Assembly (NCBI RefSeq): GCF_000718305.1 | Contig: NZ_JOFQ01000006.1 | Span: 124,001 to 188,000, forward strand | Length of the DNA: 64,000 nucleotides | Direction of reading: 5' to 3' | DNA from: Streptomyces niger | GTDB lineage: Bacteria > Actinomycetota > Actinomycetes > Streptomycetales > Streptomycetaceae | In this document: positions 20,988 to 29,794 of the stretch, one piece after another | How the letters are laid out: every line of letters starts with the position of its first letter | Position numbering within the stretch: the first letter of the stretch is position 1 | Made by a program: the position numbers and the translations under genes | The notes under the pieces: generated by a model | The model's database searches: none | The model's input: the letters and a program-made list of their open reading frames with translations, nothing else | What the model was told of the DNA's origin: nothing

Positions 20988-22211
20988 GTGGTGGGGACCA
21001 TCGAAACCCAGGTGGCTGTCGTCGGCAGCGGGCCCGCCGGACTCACACTGGCATCGCTGCTGCACAAGCGGGGCGTCGCCTGTGTGGTGATCGACAAGTT
21101 CGACTGCGAGCAGCTGCTGGCCAGGGCCCGCGCCGGTTTCCTGGAGCGCCGCACCGTGCAGCTCCTGGACCGGCTCGGAGTCTCGAAGCGGCTGCGCACC
21201 GAGGGCCTGCCGCACACCGCGTGTGAGTTCCGTTGTGACGGCGAGGTCGTCCGGCTGGACTACACGGACCTGTGTGGTGACACCCCGAGCTTCGTCTACC
21301 CGCAGCAGGAGGTGGTGGCCGACCTGCTGGACGGGTACGAGTCGGCGGGCGGCTCCGCGCTGCTGGGCCGCCCGGTCGTCGAGCTCGGTACCGAGCGGGG
21401 GCTGCCGGTGGTGCGGTGCGCGGACGGCACGGTGGTACGGGCCGAGGTGGTGGTCGAGGCGGCGGGGCAGTACGGCCCGGTGCGTGCCGCCCTGCCCACC
21501 GGCGCCTTCACCGAGTACGACGTCCGGCACGGCGTACGGCTCCTGGGTGTCCTGGCGCAGACGCCGCCCTTCGCTCCGCACACCGTCTACGGCCAGCACA
21601 CCGACGGGTTCGCCGGACAGATGCTGCGGTCGCCGGAGGTGACGCGCCTGTACCTGGAGGTGTCGGACGACGAGGGCCTGGCGGACTGGCCCGAGGAACG
21701 CATCTGGCGGGAGCTGGACGGCCGGCTGGCGCTGTCGCCGGGGACGCTGCGGCGGGGTCCGGTGCTGGAGCGGTCCCTCGTGGAGATGCGGACGTGGGTG
21801 GTGGAGCCCATGCACCTGGGTCGGGTCGCGCTGGTGGGTGATGCGGCGCACATCGTGCCGCCGTCCGGGGGCAAGGGGATGAATCTGGCCATGGCCGACG
21901 CGGCCGACCTCGCGGCCGCCCTGGGTCGGCACTTCCGCGGCGCCATCGGTGACGTCGGCGAGGTGCTGGCGGCGTACTCGCGGCGGCGCCTGGCCGACGT
22001 GTGGCAGGTGCAGGAGTTCAGCCACTTCATGCTCCACCTCCAGCACGGCCCGCGGCCCGGCACCCCGGACGCGGGATACGTCGAAGCGCTGCGCCGGGCT
22101 CGACTGTTCCGACTGCGTGACGACCCGGCTTACGCGCGTGCCTTCCTGGAGCGCTACATGGGGCCCGAACTGGCGCCTGAACTGGCGTCGGGACTGGCGC
22201 CGGAACTCTGA
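20988..22211 (+). CDS. FAD-dependent 4-hydroxybenzoate 3-monooxygenase-like enzyme
   Basis: 407 residues of a class A flavoprotein hydroxylase. FAD-binding GSGPAG (13-18) opens the Rossmann fold; RARAGFLERRTVQLLDRLGV follows, and the second FAD motif GDAAHIVPPSGGKGMNLAMADA is almost that of PobA. The length also fits PobA. It would turn p-hydroxybenzoate into protocatechuate with NAD(P)H and O2; no other ring-cleavage gene is adjacent, so a different phenol is possible. GTG 20988 with AAGGAG four bases upstream. The last residues are a small repeat (ELAPEL, GLAPEL) coded by near-duplicate bases. Confidence 0.82.
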   Translation: MVGTIETQVAVVGSGPAGLTLASLLHKRGVACVVIDKFDCEQLLARARAGFLERRTVQLLDRLGVSKRLRTEGLPHTACEFRCDGEVVRLDYTDLCGDTPSFVYPQQEVVADLLDGYESAGGSALLGRPVVELGTERGLPVVRCADGTVVRAEVVVEAAGQYGPVRAALPTGAFTEYDVRHGVRLLGVLAQTPPFAPHTVYGQHTDGFAGQMLRSPEVTRLYLEVSDDEGLADWPEERIWRELDGRLALSPGTLRRGPVLERSLVEMRTWVVEPMHLGRVALVGDAAHIVPPSGGKGMNLAMADAADLAAALGRHFRGAIGDVGEVLAAYSRRRLADVWQVQEFSHFMLHLQHGPRPGTPDAGYVEALRRARLFRLRDDPAYARAFLERYMGPELAPELASGLAPEL

Positions 22212-22287
22212 CTCGCCGGGCCGGATGCCGGTGCCGTCCACCCGTTCGCGGTGACATCACGTGATGTCACGGGGGCCGGCATATCCG

Positions 22288-22392
22288 CCCGCAAGTCGGG
22301 ATAACGATCCCGGAGGTCGGGATATCCGTCCCGGGCGTCGAGCCAGCCGTCCCGGAAGTCGGGATGTCCGTTTCCGAGGTCGGGCGGGAAGA
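22288..22392. repeat. Five 21-bp tandem repeats before a flavoprotein gene
   Basis: Units at 22288, 22309, 22330, 22351 and 22372, each exactly 21 bases, share the core CCCGGAGGTCGGGATATCCG with differences. The repeat includes an ATG (22364) and Shine-Dalgarno-like GGAAG, creating an alternative start for the gene that follows. Confidence 0.8.
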
Positions 22393-22402
22393 GGGGCAGG
22401 GC

Positions 22403-24025
22403 ATGACGGACGGTATGGACGCGGTCGACGCGGCGGAGCTGCCACGGTCGGAGGCGAGTCCAGAGGCAAGGACGGGACCGGGGCCGGGACCGGTATCGCG
22501 CTCGCGTCATGCGGTGGTGATCGGGGGCGGCCTGGCGGGCCTGCTGTCCGCTCACGTCCTCGCAGACCACGCGCAACAGGTCACGCTGATCGAGCGTGAC
22601 CGCTTCCCCGATCGGGGACGTGCGTCGGAGCAAGAGCAGGAACAGGAACAAGAACAACAACAGGGACGTGCGGAGGAGCGGGACGGGGAGCCTGCGGGGG
22701 AACGGGCAGCAGGCCAGGCCTGGGCGCAGGACCGCCCCGGTGTGCCGCAGGGCCGGCATCCGCACATCCTCTTGGAGAGCGGGCAGCAGGCGATAGAGAG
22801 CCTCTTACCCGGCTTCATCGCGCAGTTGGCGGCCGCAGGATCGCCCCGGGTGGGGCTGCCCGCCGACATGGTCCAGTGGCAGGAACGCTGGTTCGCCCGG
22901 CTGCCCGCCACTCAGTCCATCTTCACCGGTTCGCGTGCCCGGTTGGAGCAGTTGGTACGGGATCGGGTGTGCGCCAACCCGGCGATCCGGCTGGTCGACG
23001 CCACCGACGTCGTCGGGCTGACGGGAGACGCCGAGCGGGTGCGGGGCGTGCAGCTGCGCGCACGCGGCCACGGCACTCGGCGTGAACTGGCCGCGGACCT
23101 GGTCGTGGACGCCTCCGGACGCGGCTCGCACGCCGACCGCTGGCTGACGGGCATCGGCGCGGAACCGCCCCGGGTGGAGCGGTTGGACACGGGGCTCGCG
23201 TACGCCTCCCGCCTCTACCGCGACACCCGCGGTGAGCTCACACGGGACGGCGCGCCGGCCGGCCAGGAGGGCGGTCGGCGCACCGACGCGCTGGCCTACT
23301 ACGTCTTCCCCAGCCCGACGCATCCCAACGGTGGCGGCATCCTGCCGGTGGAAGGCGGGCGCCATCTGGCCATCCTCTTCGGGTTGCGCGGTGACGAACC
23401 GCCCACCGACGAGGAGGAGTTCACCCGGTACGCGGCCACGCGTCTGCCGCACCCCTTCATCCACGACTGGCTGACGCATGCCGAACCGCTCTCCCCCATC
23501 CACGGTTTCCGCAACACCGCCAACGTCCGGCGTCGCTACGATCGCCCGGGGCGCCGCCCTGCCGGGTTCCTCGCCGTCGGCGACGCGCTGTGCACGTTCA
23601 ACCCGATCTACGGGCAGGGCATGGCTGTTGCCGCCATGACCGCCGTGGCCCTGCGCGACGCGCTGGCAGACCCCCGCCGCACACCGACGACCCTGCGTGT
23701 CCAGCGCGCCCTCCTCGACGCCTCACGTCAGGCATGGGAGATCTCGGCCGGCGCCGACAAGACGATGCCGGGAGCGGTCGGGGACAGCGCCATGACCCGT
23801 ACGCCGCTGGTGCAGCGTCCGGCGAACTGGTACCTCAGGCGGGTTCAGGCGTACTACGCCACCGAGCCCGTGGCCGCGGCGGCCTTCCGCTCCGTACTCG
23901 ACCTGTCGTCCCCTTTCACCGCGCTCTTCACACCGAAGGTCGCCCGCGCCGTGCTCCTGCGCCCGGCCCCTCCCGCACCGACGGAGCCACCGCTGCACCG
24001 GTCTTCGCCGAGCGACGCCCAGTAG
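22403..24025 (+). CDS. FAD-dependent oxidoreductase (hydroxylase/halogenase-like) with Glu/Gln-rich insert
   Basis: 540 residues. AVVIGGGLAGLLSAHVLADH near residue 40 binds the FAD ADP part; DLVVDASGRGSHADRWL and FLAVGDALCTFNPIYGQGM are the later flavoprotein motifs. Close relatives are group A monooxygenase-like proteins of unknown substrate. Between the first strand pair and RHPHILLESG lies an unusual charged insert coded at 22628-22663 by twelve alternating Glu and Gln codons, several of them CAA, which is rare in this DNA. ATG 22403 is preceded by GGAAGAGGGG; ATG 22364 within the 21-bp repeats would add 13 residues. It follows the PobA-like gene by 190 bases. Confidence 0.85.
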   Translation: MTDGMDAVDAAELPRSEASPEARTGPGPGPVSRSRHAVVIGGGLAGLLSAHVLADHAQQVTLIERDRFPDRGRASEQEQEQEQEQQQGRAEERDGEPAGERAAGQAWAQDRPGVPQGRHPHILLESGQQAIESLLPGFIAQLAAAGSPRVGLPADMVQWQERWFARLPATQSIFTGSRARLEQLVRDRVCANPAIRLVDATDVVGLTGDAERVRGVQLRARGHGTRRELAADLVVDASGRGSHADRWLTGIGAEPPRVERLDTGLAYASRLYRDTRGELTRDGAPAGQEGGRRTDALAYYVFPSPTHPNGGGILPVEGGRHLAILFGLRGDEPPTDEEEFTRYAATRLPHPFIHDWLTHAEPLSPIHGFRNTANVRRRYDRPGRRPAGFLAVGDALCTFNPIYGQGMAVAAMTAVALRDALADPRRTPTTLRVQRALLDASRQAWEISAGADKTMPGAVGDSAMTRTPLVQRPANWYLRRVQAYYATEPVAAAAFRSVLDLSSPFTALFTPKVARAVLLRPAPPAPTEPPLHRSSPSDAQ

Positions 24026-24120
24026 TATCCCTTCGCGCCGTCGAGCAGCCCCTCCGGCTCCGGGCTCAGGTCCTCGGCCGGGTCGCACCGCACCGGTTCC
24101 GGGAGGCCGCCGCGGTACAC
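24009..24120 (-). pseudogene. Possible gene fragment opposite the end of the flavoprotein gene
   Basis: From GTG 24120 the minus strand reads YRGGLPEPVRCDPAEDLSPE then a segment with GAKGYYWASLGED, with excellent third-position G/C bias, then runs into the antisense of the flavoprotein gene. It looks like the N-terminal part of a truncated gene. The family is not recognised. Confidence 0.25.
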
Positions 24121-24158
24121 CGCCCTCGCTTTGGCGCGGGAGACGTTATGTTGCTCGT

Positions 24159-24509
24159 ATGTCTGCTGTGCTTGTTGTGGGTTATGACCCGGAAGCGATA
24201 CCTGGTGTCGACGGCAATGCTCTGCGCGCTTCTCTCGATGCGGAGTTGGCCCGGTTCGGTGAGAACGGCATCGACGCCGCCATGGCGCTGATCGTGTTCG
24301 ATGAGACCGCGGAACCCGCCCTCGTCGCCTCGCTCACCGAGCGTCCGTGGGACGTCGTGGTCGTCGGTGGCGGGATCCGCAGGACGGAGCAGTTGTTGCC
24401 GCTCTTCGAGCAGGTCGTGAACCTGATCCGTCGTCATGCGCCGCAGGCCGCCATCGCCTTCAACACCAGTGGTGGGACCAGCGTCGAGGCCGCCCGGCGA
24501 TGGCTTTGA
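24159..24509 (+). CDS. Small conserved-looking hypothetical protein
   Basis: 116 residues, soluble, alpha/beta: VLVVGYDPEAIPG, then a helix, ALIVFDETAEPALV, then DVVVVGGGIRRTEQLLPLFEQV and IAFNTSGGTSVEAARRW. This reads like a compact Rossmann-like domain with a glycine-rich loop, but I do not know the family. The gene appears leaderless: TATGTT (24147-24152) stands six bases before ATG 24159 and no ribosome binding site is present. It is convergent with the ankyrin gene; a small CGGACG/CGTCCG hairpin lies between them at 24517-24532. Confidence 0.75.
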   Translation: MSAVLVVGYDPEAIPGVDGNALRASLDAELARFGENGIDAAMALIVFDETAEPALVASLTERPWDVVVVGGGIRRTEQLLPLFEQVVNLIRRHAPQAAIAFNTSGGTSVEAARRWL

Positions 24510-24534
24510 GCGCGGGCGGACGGCGTCGTCCGGT

Positions 24535-25173
24535 TCACCGTTTGACCTTCTCCCACCCTTCTGGGGTCACCCAGTAGAAGTCGCCGCGGTCGGCGTCCAT
24601 CCGCGAGTGGGCGTGCACCTCCAGCACGCCCATGATCAGGCGGTAGGTGAAGCCGCCCATCATGCCGACCACCGTGAACGTGACCTCCACGGCCGGCCCC
24701 TCCGTCAGGAAGGACAGCGGCGGCAGCAGGTGCTCGACCTCCTCGAAGCAGCTACCGGTCGTCGCGCGCAGCAGTGCGTGGAATGAGGGCTCCAGCGTCT
24801 CCACCGGGGCGGGGAGTTTCCGCACCGCGACCGGTTCCAGGAGCTCCAGGAGATGCGTGTGCCCCTGCTCGCGCGCGATGTCCACGGCACGCCGCCCGTC
24901 CCGGGTGCGCTGTGTGCGCCAGGCACCGTGCGCGAGCAGCCGGGAGACGACGGTGATGCTCGCGCCGTGCCAGGCCGCCTGATGCAGTGGGGCGAAGCCG
25001 CTGCGGTTTCCGGGCCGGGGGAGGTTGACCCACCTCGGTTCCTTTTCCAGCTCCTCGAACACGGCGTTCCAGTCGGCGTCCCGGGCCGCGTCGGCGAACC
25101 GGTCCCGTTCGACCAGGTACCAGTCGTTGAAGCGCTCGCGGTCCGTGAGGCAGTCCCACTCCATGCTGATCAC
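24535..25173 (-). CDS. Ankyrin-repeat protein
   Basis: 212 residues. Two to three ankyrin repeats are visible in the first half: GFAPLHQAAWHGASITVVSRLLAHGA and DGRRAVDIAREQGHTHLLELLEP, the classic repeat consensus. The second half (from about 125) is a separate alpha/beta part ending GDFYWVTPEGWEKVKR and is not recognised. Such proteins bind other proteins; no partner is suggested nearby. GTG 25173 is preceded by TAGCGT with six bases between, a leaderless arrangement; ATG 25164 is an alternative. Confidence 0.8.
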   Translation of the reverse strand: MISMEWDCLTDRERFNDWYLVERDRFADAARDADWNAVFEELEKEPRWVNLPRPGNRSGFAPLHQAAWHGASITVVSRLLAHGAWRTQRTRDGRRAVDIAREQGHTHLLELLEPVAVRKLPAPVETLEPSFHALLRATTGSCFEEVEHLLPPLSFLTEGPAVEVTFTVVGMMGGFTYRLIMGVLEVHAHSRMDADRGDFYWVTPEGWEKVKR

Positions 25174-25247
25174 GCGAACACGCTAACCGACCGTGCCCGC
25201 GCTCCGCCGATCGGGCCCGATGCCGGGTGAGCGGGGATCAGTCGGGA

Positions 25248-26060
25248 TCAGTCGCTGTCGAGACCGTCGATCAGGCGGTCGAGGAAGCGGGTGAAGGTGG
25301 CCTCGGGGGTGAGCGGGCGTCCGGGGGCGGCGAGCGCTTCGGCGAGTTCCGGGTGGTGGCCGTCGGCGGCGACAGTGGCGAGGTAACGGGCTTCGGCGGC
25401 GCTCCGGTCCGCGGACCGTGCGGCCGTGGCCTGGGCGATCTCGTAGCTGACGTGTCCGGACACGAAGGCGGTGAGCTGAGCGAAGGCCTCCAGCCTGGCC
25501 GCACCGTCCAGTCCGGTGGGCCGCAGGGCGGCGAGAACGCTTTCCAGGAAGGCCAGCGTGTGGGGACCGAGGCTACGGCGGGTGGCCAGCGCGCCGGGTA
25601 GCCAGGGATGTCGCAACATGAGGGCGCGCTGCAGGTGGGCGATGGTCTTGAGGTCGGCTCGCCAGTCTCCGGTGCGTGCGTCCGTGGCCGGCAGTTCGCC
25701 GCTGACGTGGTCGACCATGAGCTCCAGCAGTGTTTCCTTGTCCGGGGCGTAGCTGTAGAGCGACATGACGCCGGCCCCGACCTCGGCCGCGACCCGCCGC
25801 ATGGTGACGGCTTCGAGCCCCTCCGCGTCCGCCAGGGCTACGGCCGTCTCCGTGATCTGCTCGCGGCTGAAGGAGGGTTTGCGGCCTCGGCGCGACTCGG
25901 CGGGGCGCAGCCAGAGCTGCTCGGGATCGACGCCTGCGGCGTTGCGTTCTCCGTCTCCGGCACGGGGCACGGCCGCCCGCTCCTTCCCTCGGAATCCTGC
26001 GGTGAGTTTCGTGTTCGGTGCGGAGGACGTCCAGCACTCTCCAGTCATCTCCGGCATCAT
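25248..26060 (-). CDS. TetR family regulator
   Basis: 270 residues. After an unusually long N-terminal tail of about 60 residues comes the helix-turn-helix: FSREQITETAVALADAEGLEAVTMRRVAAEVGAGVMSLYSYAPDKETL is the TetR signature region. The C-terminal ligand domain contains HPWLPGALATRRSLGPHTLAFLESVL, as in actinobacterial TetR proteins that control drug or small-molecule enzymes. ATG 26060 follows TAGATG by five bases, so the transcript may be leaderless. It is divergent from the CocE-like hydrolase gene with 74 bases between; a palindrome at 26076-26088 is a likely operator for both. Confidence 0.85.
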   Translation of the reverse strand: MMPEMTGECWTSSAPNTKLTAGFRGKERAAVPRAGDGERNAAGVDPEQLWLRPAESRRGRKPSFSREQITETAVALADAEGLEAVTMRRVAAEVGAGVMSLYSYAPDKETLLELMVDHVSGELPATDARTGDWRADLKTIAHLQRALMLRHPWLPGALATRRSLGPHTLAFLESVLAALRPTGLDGAARLEAFAQLTAFVSGHVSYEIAQATAARSADRSAAEARYLATVAADGHHPELAEALAAPGRPLTPEATFTRFLDRLIDGLDSD

Positions 26061-26075
26061 GGCATCATCTATTCT

Positions 26076-26101
26076 CGTACGCTGTACGGAATGAATGTAC
26101 G
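26076..26101. promoter_or_regulatory. Likely TetR operator between divergent genes
   Basis: CGTAC-GCT-GTACG (26076-26088) is a perfect inverted repeat, and a further GTACGG stands at 26097-26102. The site lies between the TetR start (26060) and the CocE start (26135). Confidence 0.5.
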
Positions 26102-26134
26102 GATAGATGCACGGATGGGTGGAGGAGGGGAACG

Positions 26135-27817
26135 ATGTCAGCACGCATGCCTGATGCCGTGGCCGGATCGCGCTGGGCGCCGCCTGCCGCGAAGCCGCCG
26201 CTGTCCTCGCGGATGATGAGGGCGACCTGGCGAGGGCTCCCGGCGAAACGACACGAGGTCGGTTGGGAGCCGGGGCTGGCGGTGCCGTCCGCCGAGGGCG
26301 GCCCGCTGATCACCGACCACTACTACCCGCGCGCCGCGGGAGACTTCCCCACCCTCCTGGTCCGCTCGCCCTACGGGCGGGGCCTGCCGTGGTCCCCGCT
26401 GTACGGCCTGCTCTTCGCCGAACAGGGCTTCCATGTGGTCCTCCAGAGCTGCCGCGGCACCGGCGGTTCAGCAGGAGCGTTCGCACCGTGGCGCAACGAA
26501 GCGGCCGACGGCCGGGCGACGGTGGCCTGGCTCCGTGCGCAGCCCTGGTTCGACGGAAGACTGGGCACGGTGGGCCCCAGCTATCTGGGCCATGTGCAGT
26601 GGGCCCTCGCGCTGGACCCGCCACCGGAGCTGAAGGCGATGGTCGTGCAGGTGGGCCTGCACGATCCGCACGCCTTCTTCCACGGCGGCGTCCTCCAGCT
26701 GGAGAACGCACTCGTTTCCGGCGTCGGCATGACCTACCAGCACCGGGGCACGGCGATCTTCCTCAAAGCCCTGCTGCGCCTGCGCCGCAGAGTGCGCGAG
26801 ATCGCCACAGCGCAGCCTCCGTACGAGCCGTACACGTCCGGCCTGGGGCCCGAGACCGCCTGGCTGGACGACGTGTTGACACGCTCGGACGCCGACGACC
26901 CGTACTGGGAGGGAACGTCCGTGGGTGAGGCGGCGGAGCGGCTTCGCGTACCCACCGCCCTCATCACCGGGTGGTACGACGCGCTGGCCGAGCAATCCTT
27001 CGAGCAGTACGACCGGCTGCGTGCGGCCGGCTGCGAGACCGCTCTGCTCGTCGGCCCCTGGACACACACGTCGGCATTCCAGCAGGGCCTGCCCGTGGTG
27101 TTCCAGGAAAGCCTCGCCTGGCTGCGCGCGCACCTGAACACCGACCCCGCCGACCTGCGGCCGACGCGGGTACGTGTGCACGTCGGGGGCGAAGACAGCT
27201 GGCGGGACCTGGACGAATGGCCGTCGGACCCGGCCACCACCGCCTGGTACCCCACCCCGGACGGGCGTCTCGCGCAGCAGAACCCCACCGGTTCCGACTC
27301 CGGTTCCGGCTCCGCAGCACTGGCCTCGTTCCGCTACGACCCGGCCGATCCCACCCCGTCCCTCGGCGGCCCGCTGCTCTCCCGCGGCGCCGGCCCGCGC
27401 GACAACAGCACCCTGGAAGCCCGGGACGACGTCCTGACCTTCACCACTCCCCCACTGGCCGAGGCCGTGGACATCCTCGGTCCGGTGACCGCGCGGCTGA
27501 CGGTCTCGACCGGGAGCGGCCACCCCTACCTTTTCGCCCGTCTGTGCGACGTGGACCCACGAGGCCGCTCCCGCAACATCTGCGACGGGTTGGCTCTCCT
27601 GCAAGCAGCTCAAGGCGAGTCCGAGCAGGTCGGTGTGGCAATGGGCGCCACGGCCCACCGCTTGGCCGTCGGCCACCGCATACGCTGGCAGATCAGCGGA
27701 GGCGCCCATCCGCGCTACGTCAGCGCCCCCGGCACGGACATCGCCTGCGCGCCGGTGCGCATCACGCTCCACACCGACTCGGCACTGTTGCTGCCGCACA
27801 ACTCCCGGCTCACCTGA
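26135..27817 (+). CDS. CocE/NonD family serine hydrolase
   Basis: 560 residues. N-terminal alpha/beta hydrolase with nucleophile S149 in TVGPSYLGHVQW, after the family-typical VVLQSCRGTGGSAGAF loop (the cocaine esterase Tyr/Arg-type oxyanion region). The catalytic His is in LLVGPWTHTSAF. From about residue 400 a jelly-roll domain follows (LGPVTARLTVSTGSGHPYLFARLCDVDPRGRS), as in X-Pro dipeptidyl-peptidase/CocE proteins. It should hydrolyse an ester or amide; substrate unknown. ATG 26135 with GGAGGAGGGG five bases upstream. Probably controlled by the divergent TetR. Confidence 0.9.
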   Translation: MSARMPDAVAGSRWAPPAAKPPLSSRMMRATWRGLPAKRHEVGWEPGLAVPSAEGGPLITDHYYPRAAGDFPTLLVRSPYGRGLPWSPLYGLLFAEQGFHVVLQSCRGTGGSAGAFAPWRNEAADGRATVAWLRAQPWFDGRLGTVGPSYLGHVQWALALDPPPELKAMVVQVGLHDPHAFFHGGVLQLENALVSGVGMTYQHRGTAIFLKALLRLRRRVREIATAQPPYEPYTSGLGPETAWLDDVLTRSDADDPYWEGTSVGEAAERLRVPTALITGWYDALAEQSFEQYDRLRAAGCETALLVGPWTHTSAFQQGLPVVFQESLAWLRAHLNTDPADLRPTRVRVHVGGEDSWRDLDEWPSDPATTAWYPTPDGRLAQQNPTGSDSGSGSAALASFRYDPADPTPSLGGPLLSRGAGPRDNSTLEARDDVLTFTTPPLAEAVDILGPVTARLTVSTGSGHPYLFARLCDVDPRGRSRNICDGLALLQAAQGESEQVGVAMGATAHRLAVGHRIRWQISGGAHPRYVSAPGTDIACAPVRITLHTDSALLLPHNSRLT

Positions 27818-27831
27818 CCCCGACCCCGCGC

Positions 27832-28116
27832 TCACGTCGCGGGAACAGTGGCACCTCCGCCTCGGCGCGCCGCCTCGACCGCTGCTTGGTGGAGGTCCCG
27901 GGACTCGGCCTCCGAAGCGCAATGGGCCGGACCACCGGCCATCGTGAACCAGTCCGAGGCCCCGGTGTACTGCACGGCGACCAGCGCAAGTCCGTCATCG
28001 GCGGACCAGGTGGTGTGTACGGTGACGTCGCCGGTGACGGCGCCTGCCTCCACCGTGGCAACGCCGCCGGGGCCGGCGATCACCCCGGTCGTCGTCCACG
28101 AGCTCCACTCCGTCAC
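27832..28116 (-). CDS. Small hypothetical protein
   Basis: 94 residues with good codon bias. It looks like a small beta-rich protein (TVHTTWSADDGLALVAVQYT, DWFTMAGGPAHCASEAESRD) ending in a helix and a short tail. No family is recognised. GTG 28116 has GGAG about five bases upstream; GTG or ATG starts further in are possible. It is convergent with the CocE gene and divergent from the ANTAR sensor gene. Confidence 0.6.
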   Translation of the reverse strand: MTEWSSWTTTGVIAGPGGVATVEAGAVTGDVTVHTTWSADDGLALVAVQYTGASDWFTMAGGPAHCASEAESRDLHQAAVEAARRGGGATVPAT

Positions 28117-28359
28117 TGCTCTCCTCGTCGTCCGCGTGCACCGCTCCGCCGCCGAAGGGCGTCACCTTCTTGATAGCCGTAACGAGCCCCCGAACGGCTC
28201 AGGGCGCGCGTCGCGGCACCCGACTGGCGGAGCGGCACGGTCGGCGAAGGGATGGCCAGTGCCGATTTTCGGGCCCTGTCTTGTCGCGGTCTTGTCGCGC
28301 GTCCTGGGCCGTGCGCAGGGTACCCGCGGACCACAGAGCAACATGGCGAGGTGAGAACG

Positions 28360-29649
28360 GTGCATGCGGTGTTGCGTGCCACGTGTGACAGCCAGCTGTT
28401 CGAGACGACCGCGGCCCCCTACGTGGTGCTCGACACGGACTTACATATTCAGGGCGTCAATTCGGCCTACCTGCGCGCCACCAGGAGAGCGCGCGACGAC
28501 TTGATCGGCGCGTTCATATTCGACGCGTTCCCGGACAATCCCGAGGACGCCACGGCGACCGGCGTACACAACCTCAACTCCTCACTGGAACGGGTACTGC
28601 GCCGCGGCGTTCCGGACGAGATGGGGGTGCAGCGTTACGACATCCCCGACTCCGACCACCCCGGCAGGTTCCGCACCAAGATCTGGAGCCCGGTCAATAC
28701 GCCGCTGATCGACGCCGACGGGAGCGTCATCGGCGCGCTGCACCATGTCGAGGACATCACCGCGGCGCAGCACGTCCTGCGTAACGACCGCGGGGCCGCA
28801 CTGCGGGACGGCGTGCGGCAACCACCGGCGGTGCTGCGCCGCGCCATGCTCGCCATCGCACGCTACGAGCGGGCCTGCCACGCTCCGACGGCCTCCCGGA
28901 CGGCGCCGGACGATCTGCCGCACGCCGCGACCGCCGCCCCCACGCGGGACACCGCGCATCGTGACGCGTTGTGGCATCGGATCGTCCATGCCGTTCACCA
29001 GGCACCTCCCAAGAGCTGCGCGGAGGCGGTGTGCTCGGCCACGGTGCGGGAGCTGTCCGGTGTCGACGCAGCGGCGATCACCTTGCACGGCAACGGGTCG
29101 ATGCCGTACCACCTGGCCGTCAGTTCCTCCTTGGCGCAGCGCGGCGAGGAGCTGCAGTGGGTGACCGGCGAGGGCCCGTCGTTGACCGCGTTCGAGACCG
29201 GCGTTCCCGCCCTGGTGGCCGACCTGGCACGGCTCGGCTCCTCATGGCCGTTGTTCACGGACGCCGCGTGCGGCGCCGGCGTCGCCGCGGTCTTCGCGTA
29301 TCCGTTGCGTTCGACGTGCGTCACGCTCGGCACCCTCACCCTCTACCGCGGCCGCCGCGCCGTCGACACCGCGGGCCCGCCCGCAGACGCGGAGGCGTTC
29401 GCGGAGATCGCCACCGTGGTGCTGCTCGCCGACCTGGACACCGAGATCACCGAGCGGCTCCGGGCCACCACCGACGCCGACGACATCAACACCGCGATCG
29501 GCGTCCTGGCAGCGGTACGCGGAGTCAGCACGCGCGAAGCGACCAGCATGCTGCGGGCCACGGCACAGTCCAAGGAACTCCCCCTCGCCGACGTCGCCCG
29601 CGCGCTTCTCCTCCGGTACCTGCCCGGCGGCCCCGGGGATCCCTCGTGA
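28360..29649 (+). CDS. PAS-GAF-ANTAR regulator
   Basis: 429 residues. PAS domain at about 10-130 (PYVVLDTDLHIQGVNSAYLRAT, VNTPLIDADGSVIGALHHVEDIT); GAF-like domain at about 215-360 (TGEGPSLTAFETGVPALVADLARLG, FAYPLRSTCVTLGTLTLY); ANTAR domain at the C-terminus (DADDINTAIGVLAAVRGVSTREATSMLRATA). ANTAR binds paired RNA hexaloops and acts as an antiterminator; a sensor fused to it would respond to a ligand or redox cue. I use GTG 28360, with GAGGTGAG just upstream; GTG 28351 is possible. No ANTAR-type double hairpin was identified in the neighbouring leaders. Confidence 0.85.
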   Translation: MHAVLRATCDSQLFETTAAPYVVLDTDLHIQGVNSAYLRATRRARDDLIGAFIFDAFPDNPEDATATGVHNLNSSLERVLRRGVPDEMGVQRYDIPDSDHPGRFRTKIWSPVNTPLIDADGSVIGALHHVEDITAAQHVLRNDRGAALRDGVRQPPAVLRRAMLAIARYERACHAPTASRTAPDDLPHAATAAPTRDTAHRDALWHRIVHAVHQAPPKSCAEAVCSATVRELSGVDAAAITLHGNGSMPYHLAVSSSLAQRGEELQWVTGEGPSLTAFETGVPALVADLARLGSSWPLFTDAACGAGVAAVFAYPLRSTCVTLGTLTLYRGRRAVDTAGPPADAEAFAEIATVVLLADLDTEITERLRATTDADDINTAIGVLAAVRGVSTREATSMLRATAQSKELPLADVARALLLRYLPGGPGDPS

Positions 29650-29794
29650 CACACCTCGTTCGCTCGCGTCCGGGCAGCCGCGCTGACGCGAAGTCGCCGT
29701 GCCGGCCCGGCGCACCATCGTCCGCCCACCCCGTTCCATGGCACCATCGGCGGCGGCGTACACCATGCCGGCCCGGCCTTCCCAGGAGGTTGCC

